NCBI RefSeq assembly: GCF_021654165.1
Contig: NZ_JAKFZN010000003.1
Location: 124,001 to 188,000 of the forward strand
Length of the DNA stretch: 64,000 nt
From: Nereida sp. MMG025
Lineage (GTDB): Bacteria; Pseudomonadota; Alphaproteobacteria; Rhodobacterales; Rhodobacteraceae
Direction of reading: 5' to 3'
Of this stretch, positions 1 through 7,842 are shown one piece after another. The stretch's first letter is position 1; each line of letters starts with the position of its first letter. The translations under genes and the position numbers were made by a program. The notes under the pieces were generated by a model. That model worked only from the letters and a program-made list of their open reading frames with translations, did not search any database and was not told the origin of the DNA.

Positions 1-1
1 G

Positions 2-718
2 GGGCAGATGATCCTGGCCGCTGCGGGGGCGGTGGATCATGATGCGCTTGTGGCCGCGGCCGAAGCAATGTTTGGTCATTTGCCCGCACAACCTGCCAGC
101 GTGATTGAACCTGCGGCGTTTCAAGGCGGTGAACGGCGCGAGGTCAAAGACCTTGAACAGGTGCATTTCGCGCTGGCCCTTGAAGGCCCGAACTACCGCG
201 ACCCGATGATTTACACCGCGCAGATCTTTGCCACGGCCTTTGGTGGTGGGATGTCCAGCCGCCTTTTTCAGGAGGTGCGTGAAAAGCGCGGGCTATGCTA
301 CACGATTTTTGCGCAAGCGGGGGCCTATGCTGATACGGGTCTTACGACTATTTATGCAGGCACCAGCGCTGATCAGATCGGTGAATTGGCCCATATCACG
401 ATGGACGAGTTAAAACGCGCGGCCTGTGATATGTCGCCCGAAGAGGTTGCCCGCGCCCGCGCGCAGATGAAAGCAGGCATGCTGATGGGGCTTGAAAGCC
501 CATCGGCGCGGTGTGAACGGTTGGCGCGTATGATCTCGATCTGGGACCGCGTGCCCGATTTGAACGAGGCGGTTGAGCGTATTGACGCTGTGACCACAGG
601 CGATGTCAAAGACTACGCAGCCAATCTTGCAACCTCTGCAGGCAGTGCGTTGGCCCTTTATGGTCCTGTCTCGGCAGCACCCCACTTGGATGATTTAAAG
701 GCGAGACTGGCCGCCTGA
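2..718 (+). CDS. M16 family zinc peptidase, C-terminal part (cut by window edge)
   Basis: The frame is open from the first bases, so the 5' part lies outside the window. The visible 238 codons match the second half of bacterial M16B peptidases (mitochondrial-processing-peptidase type). They contain the conserved stretch SSRLFQEVREKRGL (bases about 254-295) followed by a Y-x-I-x-A region. The zinc-binding HxxEH motif belongs to the N-terminal half and should lie upstream. These proteins are about 420 residues long, so roughly the last 55% is present. A GNAT gene follows after one base, so the two are probably cotranscribed. The family is clear; the substrate is unknown, and an inactive subunit of a PqqF-type pair cannot be excluded. 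Confidence 0.9.
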   Translation, partial: GQMILAAAGAVDHDALVAAAEAMFGHLPAQPASVIEPAAFQGGERREVKDLEQVHFALALEGPNYRDPMIYTAQIFATAFGGGMSSRLFQEVREKRGLCYTIFAQAGAYADTGLTTIYAGTSADQIGELAHITMDELKRAACDMSPEEVARARAQMKAGMLMGLESPSARCERLARMISIWDRVPDLNEAVERIDAVTTGDVKDYAANLATSAGSALALYGPVSAAPHLDDLKARLAA

Positions 719-719
719 T

Positions 720-1304
720 ATGCTCCGAACCCGTCGCAAAGTGATAATCGAAACCGAGCGGATGACATTGCGTCCGCCGACCCACGCCGATTATCGCTTT
801 TGGACGGCACAACGCCGCGACAGTCGTGACTTCCTTATGCCTTGGGAGCCGTCCTGGGCCGAAGATCACCTGACGCGCAAAGCCTTCACCAATCGGGTTT
901 ACTGGGCGCAACGCTCAATCAACCAAGGTTCTGCGATGCCATTGTTTTTGATCCGCCGCGAGGATCAGGCGCTCATGGGGGCGATCACGCTCGACAATAT
1001 CCGCCGCGGCCCTGCACAGGCTGGCACGCTTGGCTATTGGATCGGCCAGAATTTCGCGCGTCAGGGCTATATGCGTGAGGCGATCCAGGCGGTCACGCAC
1101 TACGGATTTCACCAGCTTGATTTGTCCCGTTTGGAGGCCGCGTGCCTGCCAGAGAATGCGGCGTCGCGCGGGGTTCTTGAAAGCTGCGGTTTCAAATATG
1201 AAGGTGTTGCGCAAAGCTATCTTCAGATCAACGGGCGCTGGCGCAATCATGTGCTATACGCAAATTTGCGCAGCGACCGGCGCGGCAAAACCGACGTTGG
1301 ATAA
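720..1304 (+). CDS. GNAT N-acetyltransferase, RimJ/RimL-like
   Basis: This 194-residue protein has the RimJ/RimL (ribosomal-protein alanine acetyltransferase) arrangement. It has an N-terminal 'IETERMTLRPP' strand, a central beta strand (LMGAITLDN), and the acetyl-CoA pyrophosphate loop around residues 110-122 (RQGYMREA). The C-terminal NAASRGVLESCGF signature binds CoA in this subfamily. The ATG lies one base after the stop of the M16 peptidase gene, so the two genes are probably translationally linked. In other proteobacteria such enzymes acetylate N-terminal amines of ribosomal proteins or small molecules; here the substrate is an inference only. Family assignment is firm. Confidence 0.88.
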   Translation: MLRTRRKVIIETERMTLRPPTHADYRFWTAQRRDSRDFLMPWEPSWAEDHLTRKAFTNRVYWAQRSINQGSAMPLFLIRREDQALMGAITLDNIRRGPAQAGTLGYWIGQNFARQGYMREAIQAVTHYGFHQLDLSRLEAACLPENAASRGVLESCGFKYEGVAQSYLQINGRWRNHVLYANLRSDRRGKTDVG

Positions 1305-1320
1305 CCCGCGCCAAGGGGCG

Positions 1321-1833
1321 CTATGACCAGTAGATCGCGTTGTCCCAAACGTCGGGCAGCACAATCGCACCGTTTGGCAGATCTGTGGCGTTCAGCGCCA
1401 GCCCTTGCCACGCCATCTGCCATTCGGATGGCATAGCAGGGTGGGCGCCGACCGCATGGTTGGCATGAAACCCAAAGCGCCCGTATTAGGCGGGATCACC
1501 CAACACCATAACGCCCTGAACGGCGCGGTCTTTCATGGCGCTCAGGCCCGTTTTGATCAAGGCACTGCCATGCCCTGCCTTTTGGTGGTCGGGGTGAATG
1601 GCAAGTGGTCCGAGAAGCGCGATGGGGTTCGGCCCCACATGGCAAGGCGAAAAACAAATGTGTCCGATGATCTGCCCCTGTTGCTCTGCAACAAAGTGCG
1701 CTGTGTCCACCGTGGCTGCTACATCGCGTACCAACTGCGTCAGATCTTCGTCAGGAAATGCGAAGGCGTAGAGCGTTTGAACGCCAGCATCATCCTGAGG
1801 TCGCAGGGCGCGTATCATTCGTGTGTCCTTCAT
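1321..1833 (-). pseudogene. GNAT (YhbS-like) acetyltransferase broken by an in-frame TAA
   Basis: From an ATG at 1833 (an alternative is at 1818) the minus strand encodes a YhbS-type GNAT with the strand 'ALLGPLAIHPDHQ' and the acetyl-CoA loop 'QKAGHGSALIK'. The frame reaches GDPA and meets TAA at 1488-1486. Without any shift it continues YGRFGF and a plausible C-terminus to a TAG at 1323-1321. The intact homologue at 6562-7047 reads GDAPYYGKFGF at the same place, so the stop replaces a tyrosine codon (TAT or TAC to TAA, one base). Read through, the product would be about 170 residues, the usual YhbS length. The truncated product would lack the last strands of the fold. Nonsense mutation is the simplest explanation; a sequencing error or stop readthrough would also fit. 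Confidence 0.8.
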
Positions 1834-1898
1834 GTGGGTTCCCAAGGCTGCGGTGCGGTGCAGTTGACCTTGCCAGGCGGTGAAATATCTCATCCATC

Positions 1899-2729
1899 AT
1901 GAGACAGATTTTTTCAGCTCTAATCGCCTTGGTCCTGGCCCTGCCAGCCGCTGCCCAAGATCGTCGTCCATCCCATTGTATCGCATTGGCTGACGCAAGC
2001 GGTGCAACATATTTGCATAAAGCAAGTTTTGGCCAACCCGTGCCAGAGTTTTCTGTCCGAATTCACTATATCCACCACGCCAGCTTTTTGATCCAGACAC
2101 GTGGCGGCATTGACGTAGCCACAGATTTCACGGGGTTTTTGGGCCGCACCGAATTGATCCCCGATGTCGTGACCATGAACCACGCGCATGAAACCCATTT
2201 CACACAGTTTCCTGACCCTGCAATCCCGCATGTCTTGCGCGGGTGGGCTACGGCCGATGGCGGCAACGACCATCACCTTGATCTGGGAGAGATGCTGATC
2301 CGCAATGTGCCGACCGACATCCGCTCGCGGTTTGATGCGGGCGTTGAACGCAATGGAAACTCCATCTTCGTGTTTGAGGCCGAAGGTCTGTGCATCGGTC
2401 ATCTGGGCCATTTGCATCACGAACCCACAGCGCAGCAATATGCGGCCTTGGGGCGATTGGACGTTGTTATGGCGGCTGTGGATGGCGGGATGACCGTTGA
2501 TTTGCCCACGATGATCCGCATCTTGAAACGCCTGAAATCGTCGGTGGTGATCCCCATGCATTGGTGGGGTGAAAGCAATTTGCAAAGGTTTATCAATGGT
2601 ATGACGGATGAATTTGATGTTATTGATACCCAAGGGCCGTCTATCGAAGTCAGCTTGCGCAGCCTGCCTGATCGCCCGACGGTCATGGTGCTTCGCCCAC
2701 AGATGCTGCGCGATGAAACGGCAGACTAA
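1899..2729 (+). CDS. Exported metallo-beta-lactamase-fold hydrolase
   Basis: A 276-residue protein with a Sec signal peptide (hydrophobic residues 5-18, cleavage probably after ALPAAAQ). It has a metallo-beta-lactamase fold of the UlaG/lactonase-like type. The metal motif appears as NHAHETH (residues about 94-100), followed by GHLGHLHH (about 167-174), an aspartate near residue 195 (AAVDGG) and PMHWW (about 219-223). The first motif is HxHxTH, with T where most family members have the metal-binding D of HxHxDH; other members of the UlaG branch also vary here. The start lies a few bases beyond the 5' end of the divergent pseudogene. Exported location is inferred from the leader; the substrate is unknown. 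Confidence 0.8.
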   Translation: MRQIFSALIALVLALPAAAQDRRPSHCIALADASGATYLHKASFGQPVPEFSVRIHYIHHASFLIQTRGGIDVATDFTGFLGRTELIPDVVTMNHAHETHFTQFPDPAIPHVLRGWATADGGNDHHLDLGEMLIRNVPTDIRSRFDAGVERNGNSIFVFEAEGLCIGHLGHLHHEPTAQQYAALGRLDVVMAAVDGGMTVDLPTMIRILKRLKSSVVIPMHWWGESNLQRFINGMTDEFDVIDTQGPSIEVSLRSLPDRPTVMVLRPQMLRDETAD

Positions 2730-2765
2730 CTTGGCCTTTCGCGCTGGCCGTGGCATCACGGGCAG

Positions 2766-4190
2766 ATGACATATCTTGCCCCTGCCAGTGCCGATTTTGA
2801 AGCAACCGCGCGCGCAATTCTGCCGCCCGACACGTTTGCGGAGGTTGGAGCCCAATACCTTGAAGAGCCACGTGGCCGCTATGCGGGATCTGCGGGGCTA
2901 TTGGCCAAACCAAGAACAACCGAAGAGGTTAGCAAACTGGTTAAACTGGCCCATGATCACGGGGTTGCCGTGATCCCCTATGGCGGTGGCACGGGATTGG
3001 TGGGTGGACAAGTGGCCGAAGATGGACCCGCCCCGTTGATCCTGTCGCTTGAGCGTATGACAGCCTTGCGTGCGGTTTACCCAAGCGAAAACGCGATGGT
3101 TGTCGAGGCGGGCATGATCCTTGCCGATGTCCAAAGCAACGCCGCGGCTTATGACCGGATCTTTCCGCTGTCGCTTGCCTCCGAAGGATCGGCACGCATC
3201 GGCGGGGTTTTGTCTACCAATGCAGGCGGCGTCAATGTGTTGCGCTATGGCAATGCGCGTGATCTTTGTCTGGGGCTAGAGGTCGTCTTGGCCGATGGCA
3301 CAATTTGGAACGGGTTGACGCGCTTGCGCAAAAACAACACGGGCTATGACCTGCGTCATCTGATGATCGGGGCAGAGGGCACTTTGGGGATCATCACGGC
3401 GGCTGCGCTCAAGCTGCATCCGGTTCCTGCCAGCGAAGGCACCGCCTTTATGACCGTCAAAAACCCCAAAGCGGCACTTGATCTACTTGCCTTGGCCCAA
3501 TCGCACATGGGCGGCGGTGTTTCTGCGTTTGAGATTATTCATCGCCAAAGTTTTGATTTTCTGACCGAGACCTTGCCCGACATTCGCCACCCGTTCGCGC
3601 AGACGCCCGAATGGTGTGTTCTGACTGAGGTGGGTTTGCCAGCGGGCATGGCACCTGATGGGGCCCTTGAAGGATTGTTCCGCCAAGCGGTTGATGCAGG
3701 TCTGGCCGACGATGGGGTCATCGCATCATCGCTTGCACAGCGGCAGGCCTTTTGGTCGGTGCGCGAACATATCCCCGAAGCCAACAGGCGGATCGGGTCG
3801 GTCAGCAGCCACGATATCAGTGTGCCGCTGTCGGCCATTCCCGAATTTATAGAGCGCGCAAACGCGGCGATTGCGTCTTTGGGTGATTTTCGGATCAATT
3901 GCTTCGGGCATGTGGGCGATGGAAACTTGCATTACAATGTCTTTCCCGTGCCTGGAAAAACCCGTGCTGACCACATGCAAGATCGCGATATGATCAAGAA
4001 AACGGTCCATGACCTTGTGCATGACATGGGCGGATCGGTCAGTGCCGAACACGGGATCGGGCGGTTAAAGGTTGATGATATGGAGCGGTATAGCGACCCT
4101 GCCAAACTTGCCATGATGCGTAGTATCAAGGATGCGCTGGATCCCAAGGGGATCCTTAACCCCGGCGCTGTCATCCGCCCGCTGCGATAA
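2766..4190 (+). CDS. FAD-linked oxidase, GlcD/D-2-hydroxyacid dehydrogenase type
   Basis: This 474-residue flavoprotein has an N-terminal PCMH-type FAD-binding domain with the diphosphate loop PYGGGTGLVGG (residues about 72-82) and 'GGVLSTNAGG' further on. The C-terminal FAD-oxidase domain carries the signatures HVGDGNLHYNVFP (about 381-393) and SAEHGIG (about 425-431). This is the layout of GlcD, D-lactate dehydrogenase and D-2-hydroxyglutarate dehydrogenases. No GlcE or GlcF partner lies beside it, so it is probably a stand-alone D-2-hydroxyacid dehydrogenase passing electrons to a quinone or ETF. Exact substrate cannot be read from the sequence. A perfect hairpin immediately follows the stop. 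Confidence 0.88.
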   Translation: MTYLAPASADFEATARAILPPDTFAEVGAQYLEEPRGRYAGSAGLLAKPRTTEEVSKLVKLAHDHGVAVIPYGGGTGLVGGQVAEDGPAPLILSLERMTALRAVYPSENAMVVEAGMILADVQSNAAAYDRIFPLSLASEGSARIGGVLSTNAGGVNVLRYGNARDLCLGLEVVLADGTIWNGLTRLRKNNTGYDLRHLMIGAEGTLGIITAAALKLHPVPASEGTAFMTVKNPKAALDLLALAQSHMGGGVSAFEIIHRQSFDFLTETLPDIRHPFAQTPEWCVLTEVGLPAGMAPDGALEGLFRQAVDAGLADDGVIASSLAQRQAFWSVREHIPEANRRIGSVSSHDISVPLSAIPEFIERANAAIASLGDFRINCFGHVGDGNLHYNVFPVPGKTRADHMQDRDMIKKTVHDLVHDMGGSVSAEHGIGRLKVDDMERYSDPAKLAMMRSIKDALDPKGILNPGAVIRPLR

Positions 4191-4194
4191 AAAT

Positions 4195-4225
4195 AACGCC
4201 CTGCGAGGGGGGATCGCAGGGCGTT
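4195..4225 (-). terminator. 12-bp hairpin between convergent FAD oxidase and apt
   Basis: Arms AACGCCCTGCGA (4195-4206) and TCGCAGGGCGTT (4214-4225) are perfectly complementary with a 7-base loop of mostly G. Read on the minus strand the hairpin is followed by ATTTTTA, which makes a good intrinsic terminator for the mtnP-apt transcript. There is no U-run on the plus side, so termination of the FAD oxidase gene would be weaker. Confidence 0.8.
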
Positions 4226-4319
4226 GAAATGTCATGAGCGATGCCCATGGGGGTGCAAGCAGCCGATCTCCCAATCAGCTTGTAAGGTGGATAACGCGAT
4301 TCCCGTTACCAAACGGTTA

Positions 4320-4862
4320 TCAATCGCCCTCGAAAGCGCAAAGTGCATGGATTTCCACGCCCATCTTTTCCAACAATGCCCGCCCCCCCAGATCGGGCAA
4401 ATCTATCACAAAGGCGCAGCCGATGATTTCGGCGCCCATGCGTTCCAACAGCTTGATGCCTGCTTCGGCCGTGCCGCCTGTGGCAAGCAAATCATCGACG
4501 ACCAGAACCTTTTCACCCGGTTGGATCGCGTCATCATGAATTTCCATAACAGCTTCGCCGTATTCCAGCGTATAGGCTTGTTCGATCGTTTTGCCCGGCA
4601 ATTTGCCTTTCTTGCGGATCGGCACAAAGCCCTTGGACAACTGATGGGCAATCGCACCGCCCAAGATAAACCCACGCGCTTCAAGCCCCACAATCCTGTC
4701 AATGTCGCGCCCGGCGTATGGATCAAGAAGTTGGTCAATCGCGATGCGAAAACCACGTGGGTCCGCAAACAGGGTGGTCACATCGCGGAACATGATCCCC
4801 TCATGGGGGAAATCGGGGATGGTGCGGATGTAGTCGCGGACGGTTTTGCGGGGTTCGGCCAT
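4320..4862 (-). CDS. apt: Adenine phosphoribosyltransferase
   Basis: A 180-residue cytosolic enzyme that makes AMP from adenine and PRPP. The PRPP loop [14 protein letters not shown] is at residues about 119-132 and is diagnostic for type I phosphoribosyltransferases. The N-terminal [19 protein letters not shown] stretch is typical of Apt, as is the length. It lies 24 bases downstream of mtnP on the same strand, which makes metabolic sense: MtnP releases adenine from methylthioadenosine and Apt recaptures it. A strong hairpin terminator lies about 95 bases after the stop codon. Confidence 0.97.
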   Translation of the reverse strand: MAEPRKTVRDYIRTIPDFPHEGIMFRDVTTLFADPRGFRIAIDQLLDPYAGRDIDRIVGLEARGFILGGAIAHQLSKGFVPIRKKGKLPGKTIEQAYTLEYGEAVMEIHDDAIQPGEKVLVVDDLLATGGTAEAGIKLLERMGAEIIGCAFVIDLPDLGGRALLEKMGVEIHALCAFEGD

Positions 4863-4886
4863 AAAGGGCCTCCTTGGTAACGAAAG

Positions 4887-5759
4887 TTAAAGAACGCGGC
4901 CAGCAACAGTGCGCAGCTTGGCCAGAAGATCGGGATCGCGTGCATCGGGGGCGGTCATTATAGCGTGGGTCAGGGCGGTTGCGCAGCCCTCTTTGCACGG
5001 CGATGGTTTGGCGTTCAAAGCCTGCGCAAGGTGACCAACCATCGCTTTGGCCTTAGCGGAATTGCCATGTAGGGTTTCGATAATTTGGGTCACATCCACT
5101 TCGCCGTGATCGGGATGCCAGCTGTCGTAGTCGGTAATCATGGCCACAGACGCATAGCAAATCTCGGCTTCTCGGGCCAATTTGGCCTCTGGCATATTGG
5201 TCATCCCGATGACGTCGCAGCCCCAGACATCGCGGTAGAGCTTGCTTTCGGCAAGCGTTGAAAACTGCGGCCCTTCCATAGCCAGATATGTGCCGCCCAT
5301 ATGGGTCGTGGCACCCGCCTGTTGCGCCGCTTGGCCGGCAATGTCGCGCAGGTCACCACAGGTTGGATGCGCCAAAGACACATGGGCAACGCAGCCCGTC
5401 CCGAAAAAGCTGCTTTCGCGGCCTTTTGTGCGATCTATAAACTGGTCGACGATTACGAAATCACCCGGCGCAAGCGCGTCACGAAACGAGCCGCACGCAC
5501 TGACACTCACCAGATCGGTCACGCCCATCTGTTTCATCGCATCGATATTGGCGCGGTAGGGAACGGTCGACGGGGAATGCACATGCCCGCGTCCATGACG
5601 CGGCAAAAAGACAAAGGGCAGCCCACCAATTCTGCCGCGCAATACGGCGTCGGACGGCGGCCCCCACGGGGTTTCAACCGCGACCCACTCAGGGGCTTCC
5701 AGCCCGTCGAGATCATAGAGACCGGAGCCGCCGATTATTCCAAGGGTGCGTTGGGTCAT
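4887..5759 (-). CDS. mtnP: S-methyl-5'-thioadenosine phosphorylase
   Basis: A 290-residue purine nucleoside phosphorylase-family enzyme that splits methylthioadenosine into adenine and methylthioribose 1-phosphate. It opens with the phosphate-binding GIIGGSGLY (residues about 7-15) and contains SVSACGSF and the substrate-pocket region NMPEAKLAREAEI (about 188-200) followed by MITDYDSWH. These are characteristic of MtnP rather than of general nucleoside phosphorylases. It is the first gene of a two-gene salvage unit with apt. No other methionine-salvage genes (mtnA, mtnK) are visible nearby. Confidence 0.96.
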   Translation of the reverse strand: MTQRTLGIIGGSGLYDLDGLEAPEWVAVETPWGPPSDAVLRGRIGGLPFVFLPRHGRGHVHSPSTVPYRANIDAMKQMGVTDLVSVSACGSFRDALAPGDFVIVDQFIDRTKGRESSFFGTGCVAHVSLAHPTCGDLRDIAGQAAQQAGATTHMGGTYLAMEGPQFSTLAESKLYRDVWGCDVIGMTNMPEAKLAREAEICYASVAMITDYDSWHPDHGEVDVTQIIETLHGNSAKAKAMVGHLAQALNAKPSPCKEGCATALTHAIMTAPDARDPDLLAKLRTVAGRVL

Positions 5760-5855
5760 TCATTCCGTCCGTCTTAGTCAGCCAAGTGTTGCACGCTTCA
5801 TTCTAGCCCTTCCAGCGCCGCGTTGCCGCATCTGGACAAGTCCGCACGTTCCGCC

Positions 5856-6476
5856 TTATTCCCCAGGTCGTTTGAGCGCAAAGACCGAGGTCACCTGGGT
5901 GTAGTCTTGATACCCCATCCGCGCCAAAGGTGTGAATGTCGTGATGTCAAAACGGCCGTCCTTGATACAGGCGTCGCGCATATGCACGCCTGTTACTTCG
6001 CCAAAAACCGTGAAATTGGCCTCGCCAGCCAGCTGAACAATCTGGGTTACCTGACATTCCAAGGCCGCGGGCGCATCGGCCACACGGCTGCAGGCGATTG
6101 TTTGGCAAGCCACCCGATCCAGCCCTGCGTGCGTGAACTCATCAGTGGTGGCATCCCAAGGCCCGCTGGTGTCATTCATCGCGTCACGTGCTGCATATTC
6201 AACGATATTGATGCAAAAGACGCCCGTTTCACGCGCGTTGGCCACAGTGTCCTTTGTGCCATCGCGGTCCGCTTTGGCGCTGGTTGAGGCAAACATGACC
6301 TGCGGCGGTGTATAGGCCACCGCATTAAAGAAGCTATAGGGTGCAAGGTTTTCAGAGCCATCAGCGCCCCGCGTCGAGATCCATGCAATCGGGCGGGGCG
6401 CGACAATCGCGTTAAACGGATTGAACGGAAGACCGCTTCCTGCGCCGACCTCGTCCTTGGGAATATAAAACATCAC
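5856..6476 (-). CDS. Flavin reductase-like (DIM6/NTAB) flavoprotein
   Basis: This 206-residue protein begins with the family signature NPFNAIVAPRPIAWIST (residues about 20-36) and continues with 'LAPYSFFNAVAYTPPQVMF', the FMN-binding region of the flavin reductase-like split-barrel family. The mid region 'ETGVFCINIVEYAARDAMN' is also typical. Members reduce FMN or FAD with NADH, often for a partner monooxygenase; no partner is next to it here. It lies 96 bases upstream of mtnP on the same strand, so it could share a transcript but need not. The specific role is unknown. Confidence 0.88.
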   Translation of the reverse strand: MMFYIPKDEVGAGSGLPFNPFNAIVAPRPIAWISTRGADGSENLAPYSFFNAVAYTPPQVMFASTSAKADRDGTKDTVANARETGVFCINIVEYAARDAMNDTSGPWDATTDEFTHAGLDRVACQTIACSRVADAPAALECQVTQIVQLAGEANFTVFGEVTGVHMRDACIKDGRFDITTFTPLARMGYQDYTQVTSVFALKRPGE

Positions 6477-6561
6477 ATGCTTTCAAGTGGTTGTCTTTGC
6501 CTGTGATATAGCGCCATGGTGTCGGCGAAAACCAGATCAATATTGCAAGTGGACAGTTGGG

Positions 6562-7047
6562 TTGCAGTTACGCGCGGAAACACCTCAAGATCGGTGGGAG
6601 GTCGAAGCCCTTTATGATCTGTGTTTTGCACCGGGGCGCGAGGCGCTGTCATCCTATCGTTTGCGCGATGGTGTGCCCCCTGTGGCGGGGCTGTCGATGG
6701 TGGCGCGTGATGCCGATGGTATTCTGGGCGGTGCGGTGCGGTTCTGGCCTGTGCAAATTGGCGGGGCCCAAGCGCTTTTGCTTGGACCGATTGCAGTGCA
6801 TCCGACGCGGCAGGGCGAAGGGCTTGGTGGGTATCTGATGCGCACCAGCCTTGATGCTGCGCGGGCGCAGGGGGTGGCGCGGGTGCTGTTGGTTGGCGAT
6901 GCGCCGTACTACGGCAAATTCGGATTTACCAAGCTGGACGATGTACGCATGCCGCCGCCCACGAACCCCGACCGCGTGCTTGGTCTGGCGTTGATCGACG
7001 GCGCATGGGACGCGGTTGCAGGCGATGTTTGCAAAGTAGGCACTTGA
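6562..7047 (+). CDS. GNAT N-acetyltransferase, YhbS-like (intact homologue of the broken gene)
   Basis: A GNAT of about 161 residues with 'ALLLGPIAVHPTRQGEGLG', the acetyl-CoA binding strand and loop, and the C-terminal GDAPYYGKFGF signature of the YhbS group. It is the intact counterpart of the interrupted gene at 1321-1833. The start is uncertain. The frame is open back to a GTG at 6487, but that would leave only 10 bases to the divergent flavin reductase start. TTG at 6562, giving a normal family N-terminus (LQLRAETPQDRWEVEALYD), is preferred. The substrate is unknown. Confidence 0.82.
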   Translation: MQLRAETPQDRWEVEALYDLCFAPGREALSSYRLRDGVPPVAGLSMVARDADGILGGAVRFWPVQIGGAQALLLGPIAVHPTRQGEGLGGYLMRTSLDAARAQGVARVLLVGDAPYYGKFGFTKLDDVRMPPPTNPDRVLGLALIDGAWDAVAGDVCKVGT

Positions 7048-7077
7048 AACAATGCCGTGCGGCCCAAACATAGGCCT

Positions 7078-7842
7078 ATGTCCAAACTGAACACCATCCA
7101 AAGCCGCACGCCGCCAAATCCTGACGAGATATTGGATCAACTTGCGCGCAAGCACAACGAAGCCCGCGGCGTCGGGATGCAAGTTGTCCAGATGGTGGGG
7201 GGCAAAGCGGAAGGGCTGTTGGACAGGCTGCCCGCACCTGTGCGCAATCAGTTGGATGGCGCAACCAAATCAGCACTGGAAGCGGCCCTGCGTGCAGCGC
7301 AGACAAGTCGCGGTGTGGTCAGTGACCAACCCGCTTGGATGAACACGGCTGTGAATACCGCGCTTGGCGCAGCGGGTGGTGTGGGCGGCCTGCCGTCGGC
7401 CATGGCTGAATTGCCTGTGACCACCACTGTGTTGCTGCGTGCCATTCAGGGCGCAGCTGCGGATTACGGCTTTGATCCTGCTGATCCCGATATTCAGCGC
7501 GACTGTCTGATCGTCTTTTCCAGCGCAGGTCCGCTGGAGGCCGATGACGGCACAGACACCAGCTTCTTTGCGGCGCGAATGGCCCTGTCCGGTTCGACTG
7601 TTCAGGGCATTATTGCCAAGGTCGCGCCTCGACTGGGCGCTGTATTGGGCCAAAAACTGGCGGCCCAAGCGGTGCCCGTTCTGGGGGCTGTGGCGGGGGC
7701 TGCGGTTAACTATACCTTTACCAGCTATTATCAGACGATGGCGCAGGTCCATTTCGGCCTCAAGCGACTGGCTTTGGAAACCGGACAGGATGGGGCCGAT
7801 TTGATGGGGCGTTTGCGCCTAAAGATCGAAACACGATCCTAG
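7078..7842 (+). CDS. EcsC family protein
   Basis: About 254 residues from the ATG at 7078 (a further in-frame ATG lies at 7057). The sequence matches the EcsC family: an N-terminal helical region (LDQLARKHNEARGVGMQVV), then alanine/glycine-rich amphipathic segments with AAGGVGGLPSAMAELPVTTTV and a late 'GAVAGAAVNYTFTSYYQTMAQVHFG'. EcsC was named from a Bacillus ABC transporter operon, but family members elsewhere usually stand alone and their function is undefined. Its stop codon shares the palindrome CTAG (7839-7842) with the convergent ptsP stop. Confidence 0.82.
   Translation: MSKLNTIQSRTPPNPDEILDQLARKHNEARGVGMQVVQMVGGKAEGLLDRLPAPVRNQLDGATKSALEAALRAAQTSRGVVSDQPAWMNTAVNTALGAAGGVGGLPSAMAELPVTTTVLLRAIQGAAADYGFDPADPDIQRDCLIVFSSAGPLEADDGTDTSFFAARMALSGSTVQGIIAKVAPRLGAVLGQKLAAQAVPVLGAVAGAAVNYTFTSYYQTMAQVHFGLKRLALETGQDGADLMGRLRLKIETRS

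Noticed and set aside
1405-1902. A 165-codon plus-strand open frame
   Set aside because: It is opposite the interrupted acetyltransferase, whose conserved motifs show the minus strand is the coding one.
4224-4880. A 218-codon plus-strand open frame
   Set aside because: Antisense to apt, which is unmistakable; no domain or ribosome site.
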